7,494 nt of DNA from the NCBI GenBank assembly GCA_003647525.1, contig QMMZ01000080.1, positions 1 to 7,494 on the forward strand, in the 5' to 3' direction. This document shows positions 5,490-7,494 of this stretch, piece after piece (position 1 is the first letter of the stretch; each line of letters opens with the position of its first letter). The translations under genes were made by a program, and so were the position numbers. The notes under the pieces are model-generated. The model had not been told where the DNA came from. It searched no databases and saw only the letters and a program-made list of their open reading frames with translations. Origin of the DNA: Deltaproteobacteria bacterium. Its GTDB lineage: Bacteria; Desulfobacterota; Desulfobacteria; Desulfobacterales; ETH-SRB1.

Positions 5490-6812
5490 ATGAATCTCCA
5501 AAACCAACTCAAACTCACCAAAGTTGCTCTGATAATTTTCTGGAGTATCAGTTTTTTCTGTTTTGTTCTGACACTGACGACAGGCGTGCAATCGCCCTAT
5601 GCCGGGCAAGATAGCTTTGTTTGGCTTCAAAGTCTTGGCATTTTTACTTTACTTTTAGGAATAGGAAGCGGTTTATGTTATGGCCGATGGCGCTTTCGCG
5701 GCCTTCAAAATCAGATTGCAGATCAATCAAAAAAAATCAAACGATGTAAGGAAAGATATCGGATTTTGGTGGAAAGCGCTGAAGACTTTATCTTTACAGT
5801 AGATCGCTCCGGACGCTTTCGATCTCTCAACAGTTTTACCGCTGCTTTTTTTGGAGGAGTTCCTTTGCAATTTATAGGCTGGCCGCTTTCAGATCTTTTT
5901 TCACACGAAGTTGCCGGAGAACAACTCAAGCTTATCAAATCGGTGTTCAAGCTTGGAAAAAGCATGCGGGATGAGTTTATGATAGTCAGAGGGGAATATC
6001 AGATATGGCTTAGTGCTAACTTTATGCCCCGCAAGGACGAGAAAGGCAATGTAATTTCGGTTCTGTGCATTGCCAGAGATATTACAGAAAGCAAGAAACT
6101 GGAAAACCAGCTTATTAATACTGAAAAACTTGCTTCAATGGGAACCCTGGCTGCGGGTGTTGCACACGAGATCAACAACCCGCTTGGTATTATCCTGGGT
6201 TTTACCGATCTTCTCCTGGAAAAATGTGAAAAAAACAGTCAGAGTTATCAAGACCTGAAAACAATTGAACGCCAATGCCTTCATTGCAAGGCAGTAGTGG
6301 AAAACCTGCTGAGATTTGCCCGTCATGGAGAGGACATTTACGAATACTGTGATATCAATAAACCTATCAGAAGTATCATGGACGTGGTTAAACACTCATT
6401 GGATATGAACGACATTGAGCTTCGATTGAGTCTCGCGCCGAACCTTCCTGAAGTTAAAGGGGATTTACGACAAATGCAGCAGGTAATACTGAACCTGGTC
6501 AACAACGCAGCGGCTGCAATGAAAAATGAAGGTATCTTGTGGATAAGTTCAGCCCTTGATGCTAATAATGAGAAGGTAGTTGTAATTGTCCGCGATAATG
6601 GACATGGTATCCCGCCTGAATATATGGATAAAATTTTTGATCCATTTTTTACAACAAAGAGTGAAGGGGAAGGCACGGGTTTGGGTCTGTCTGTAAGTCA
6701 TGGAATTGTAACCAAATACGAGGGGACTATTTCCTGTGAAAGCAATACAGCTAACTCCGGTAAGAACCCCCAGGGAACTACTTTTAAAATTACACTCAGG
6801 ATTAGGGACTAA
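5490..6812 (+). CDS. Membrane-bound PAS-domain sensor histidine kinase
   Basis: The protein has 440 residues. Two hydrophobic helices (about 11-31 and 46-64) flank a short external loop of about 15 residues, too small for a normal periplasmic sensor domain. Sensing is therefore probably in the membrane or through the cytoplasmic PAS domain (about 85-200: [21 protein letters not shown]... ending [11 protein letters not shown]). The kinase core has H226 in [11 protein letters not shown], the N box [15 protein letters not shown] (330-344), G1 DNGHGIP (369-375), F box FDPFF (383-387) and G2 GEGTGLGLS (393-401). The ATG at 5490 is taken as the start. The frame is open back to a TTG at 5388, but those codons have no ribosome site and read as non-protein-like sequence. 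It is divergent from the soluble kinase and shares with it the 14 residues [14 protein letters not shown]. The downstream activator, 2 bases after the stop, is its likely partner. Confidence 0.94.
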   Translation: MNLQNQLKLTKVALIIFWSISFFCFVLTLTTGVQSPYAGQDSFVWLQSLGIFTLLLGIGSGLCYGRWRFRGLQNQIADQSKKIKRCKERYRILVESAEDFIFTVDRSGRFRSLNSFTAAFFGGVPLQFIGWPLSDLFSHEVAGEQLKLIKSVFKLGKSMRDEFMIVRGEYQIWLSANFMPRKDEKGNVISVLCIARDITESKKLENQLINTEKLASMGTLAAGVAHEINNPLGIILGFTDLLLEKCEKNSQSYQDLKTIERQCLHCKAVVENLLRFARHGEDIYEYCDINKPIRSIMDVVKHSLDMNDIELRLSLAPNLPEVKGDLRQMQQVILNLVNNAAAAMKNEGILWISSALDANNEKVVVIVRDNGHGIPPEYMDKIFDPFFTTKSEGEGTGLGLSVSHGIVTKYEGTISCESNTANSGKNPQGTTFKITLRIRD

Positions 6813-6814
6813 TT

Positions 6815-7494
6815 ATGGATGGAAGGATTTTAATAGTTGACGATGAAAAGGATATGCTTGCTCTTTTAAAAAGAATAATTGAAGAAAAAAGCAACCATAT
6901 TGTTGAAACAGAATACGATCCTTTGAAGGTCGTAGAGGTGTTGAAAAAACAGCAATTTGATATCGTAATAACTGATTTAAAAATGCCGAAAATGGATGGG
7001 ATAGCCATCCTTGATATGGTAAAAAATATTCAGTCCTCTGCTATTGTGGTGATTATGACAGCATATGCCACTATTGAAACCGCTGTAGAAGCAACCAGAA
7101 AAGGGGCTTTTGACTATATATCCAAACCCTTTCGTAAAGAACGGATACTTATAACAATTGATAAGGCCATGGCATGGCAAAAGCTCACACAAGAAAATAT
7201 AACCCTGAAAAAGTCCCTCCGGCAGAAAAAAGGATCTCTTCCTATTATCGGTTCCAGCCCCGCTATCATGTCAATTATAACAATGATTGATCAAGTGGCC
7301 AAATCAACAGCCACGGTTCTTATAAGCGGAGAAAGTGGTACCGGTAAAGAACTGGCGGCAAGAGCTATTCATTATTCAAGCCATCGCAAAGACAAGCCTT
7401 TCATAACAGTAAACTGTACTGCCATGCCTGAACAAATAATAGAAAGCGAGCTTTTTGGGCACATCAAGGGTTCATTTACAGGAGCATGGAAAGA
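6815..7494 (+). CDS. NtrC-class sigma-54 dependent response regulator, N-terminal part (cut by window edge)
   Basis: The first 226 residues are visible and the frame is still open at base 7494. The receiver (1-115) is complete, with D9/D10, phosphoacceptor D54, T82 and K104 (ISKPF). The AAA+ domain begins at about 143, with Walker A GESGTGKE at 172-179 and the sigma-54 contact loop as GSFTGA at 219-224 (Ala to Ser at the second position). Walker B and the DNA-binding end lie outside the window. The ATG at 6815 follows the membrane kinase stop by 2 bases, with AGGGA upstream, so the two genes form an operon and very probably a cognate pair. It is the plus-strand counterpart of the activator at 2837-4204 and shares its general architecture as far as visible. 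The role is ATP-dependent activation of sigma-54 promoters; the targets are unknown. Confidence 0.93.
   Translation, partial: MDGRILIVDDEKDMLALLKRIIEEKSNHIVETEYDPLKVVEVLKKQQFDIVITDLKMPKMDGIAILDMVKNIQSSAIVVIMTAYATIETAVEATRKGAFDYISKPFRKERILITIDKAMAWQKLTQENITLKKSLRQKKGSLPIIGSSPAIMSIITMIDQVAKSTATVLISGESGTGKELAARAIHYSSHRKDKPFITVNCTAMPEQIIESELFGHIKGSFTGAWK

Overview
The window is a signalling-rich stretch of a moderate-GC bacterial genome. The style of the proteins points to a deltaproteobacterium-like organism (Desulfobacterota and relatives): paired PAS-type histidine kinases and NtrC-class sigma-54 activators, an SLC13 permease with SEH in place of SNT, and a Cys4 tail of the form CxxCKKIR...FSHGICPxC on a receiver. 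This placement is inference from protein style, not from a marker gene. No rRNA, tRNA, CRISPR array or transposase is visible.

Bases 1-2250 (all minus strand) hold a transport/accessory block. It reads, in transcription order, a stand-alone CheY-like receiver (1388-1759), a four-helix membrane protein whose GTG start overlaps the receiver stop (939-1388), then the N-terminal 292 residues of an SLC13/DASS-family permease (1-877, running off the left edge). Upstream lies a 491-base gene-free stretch (1760-2250). It carries a good -24/-12 (sigma-54) promoter candidate pointing at the receiver, a heptanucleotide repeat tract, and a 54-base inverted repeat containing two copies of the dyad GGACACTGTCC.

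Bases 2251-5324 (minus strand) hold a tight three-gene operon: a soluble PAS histidine kinase, a full NtrC-class activator (receiver, AAA+, Fis-type HTH), and a degenerate receiver that has lost its phosphoacceptor Asp and carries a C-terminal Cys4 domain. Bases 5325-5489 are a divergent promoter region.

Bases 5490-7494 (plus strand) hold a second kinase/activator pair: a two-helix membrane PAS histidine kinase and another NtrC-class activator cut by the right edge. The two kinases share an identical 14-residue stretch around the phosphoacceptor His, so the locus looks like two related two-component systems arranged head to head.

Working model (inference): one or both activators drive the -24/-12 promoter from the dyads upstream of it, controlling the receiver, membrane protein and permease. 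The degenerate receiver and the stand-alone receiver would be side branches of the phosphorelay. The most unusual items are the Asp-less receiver with the Cys4 tail, the tandem dyad/hairpin placed upstream of the sigma-54 promoter candidate, and the altered Na+-site motif in the permease.
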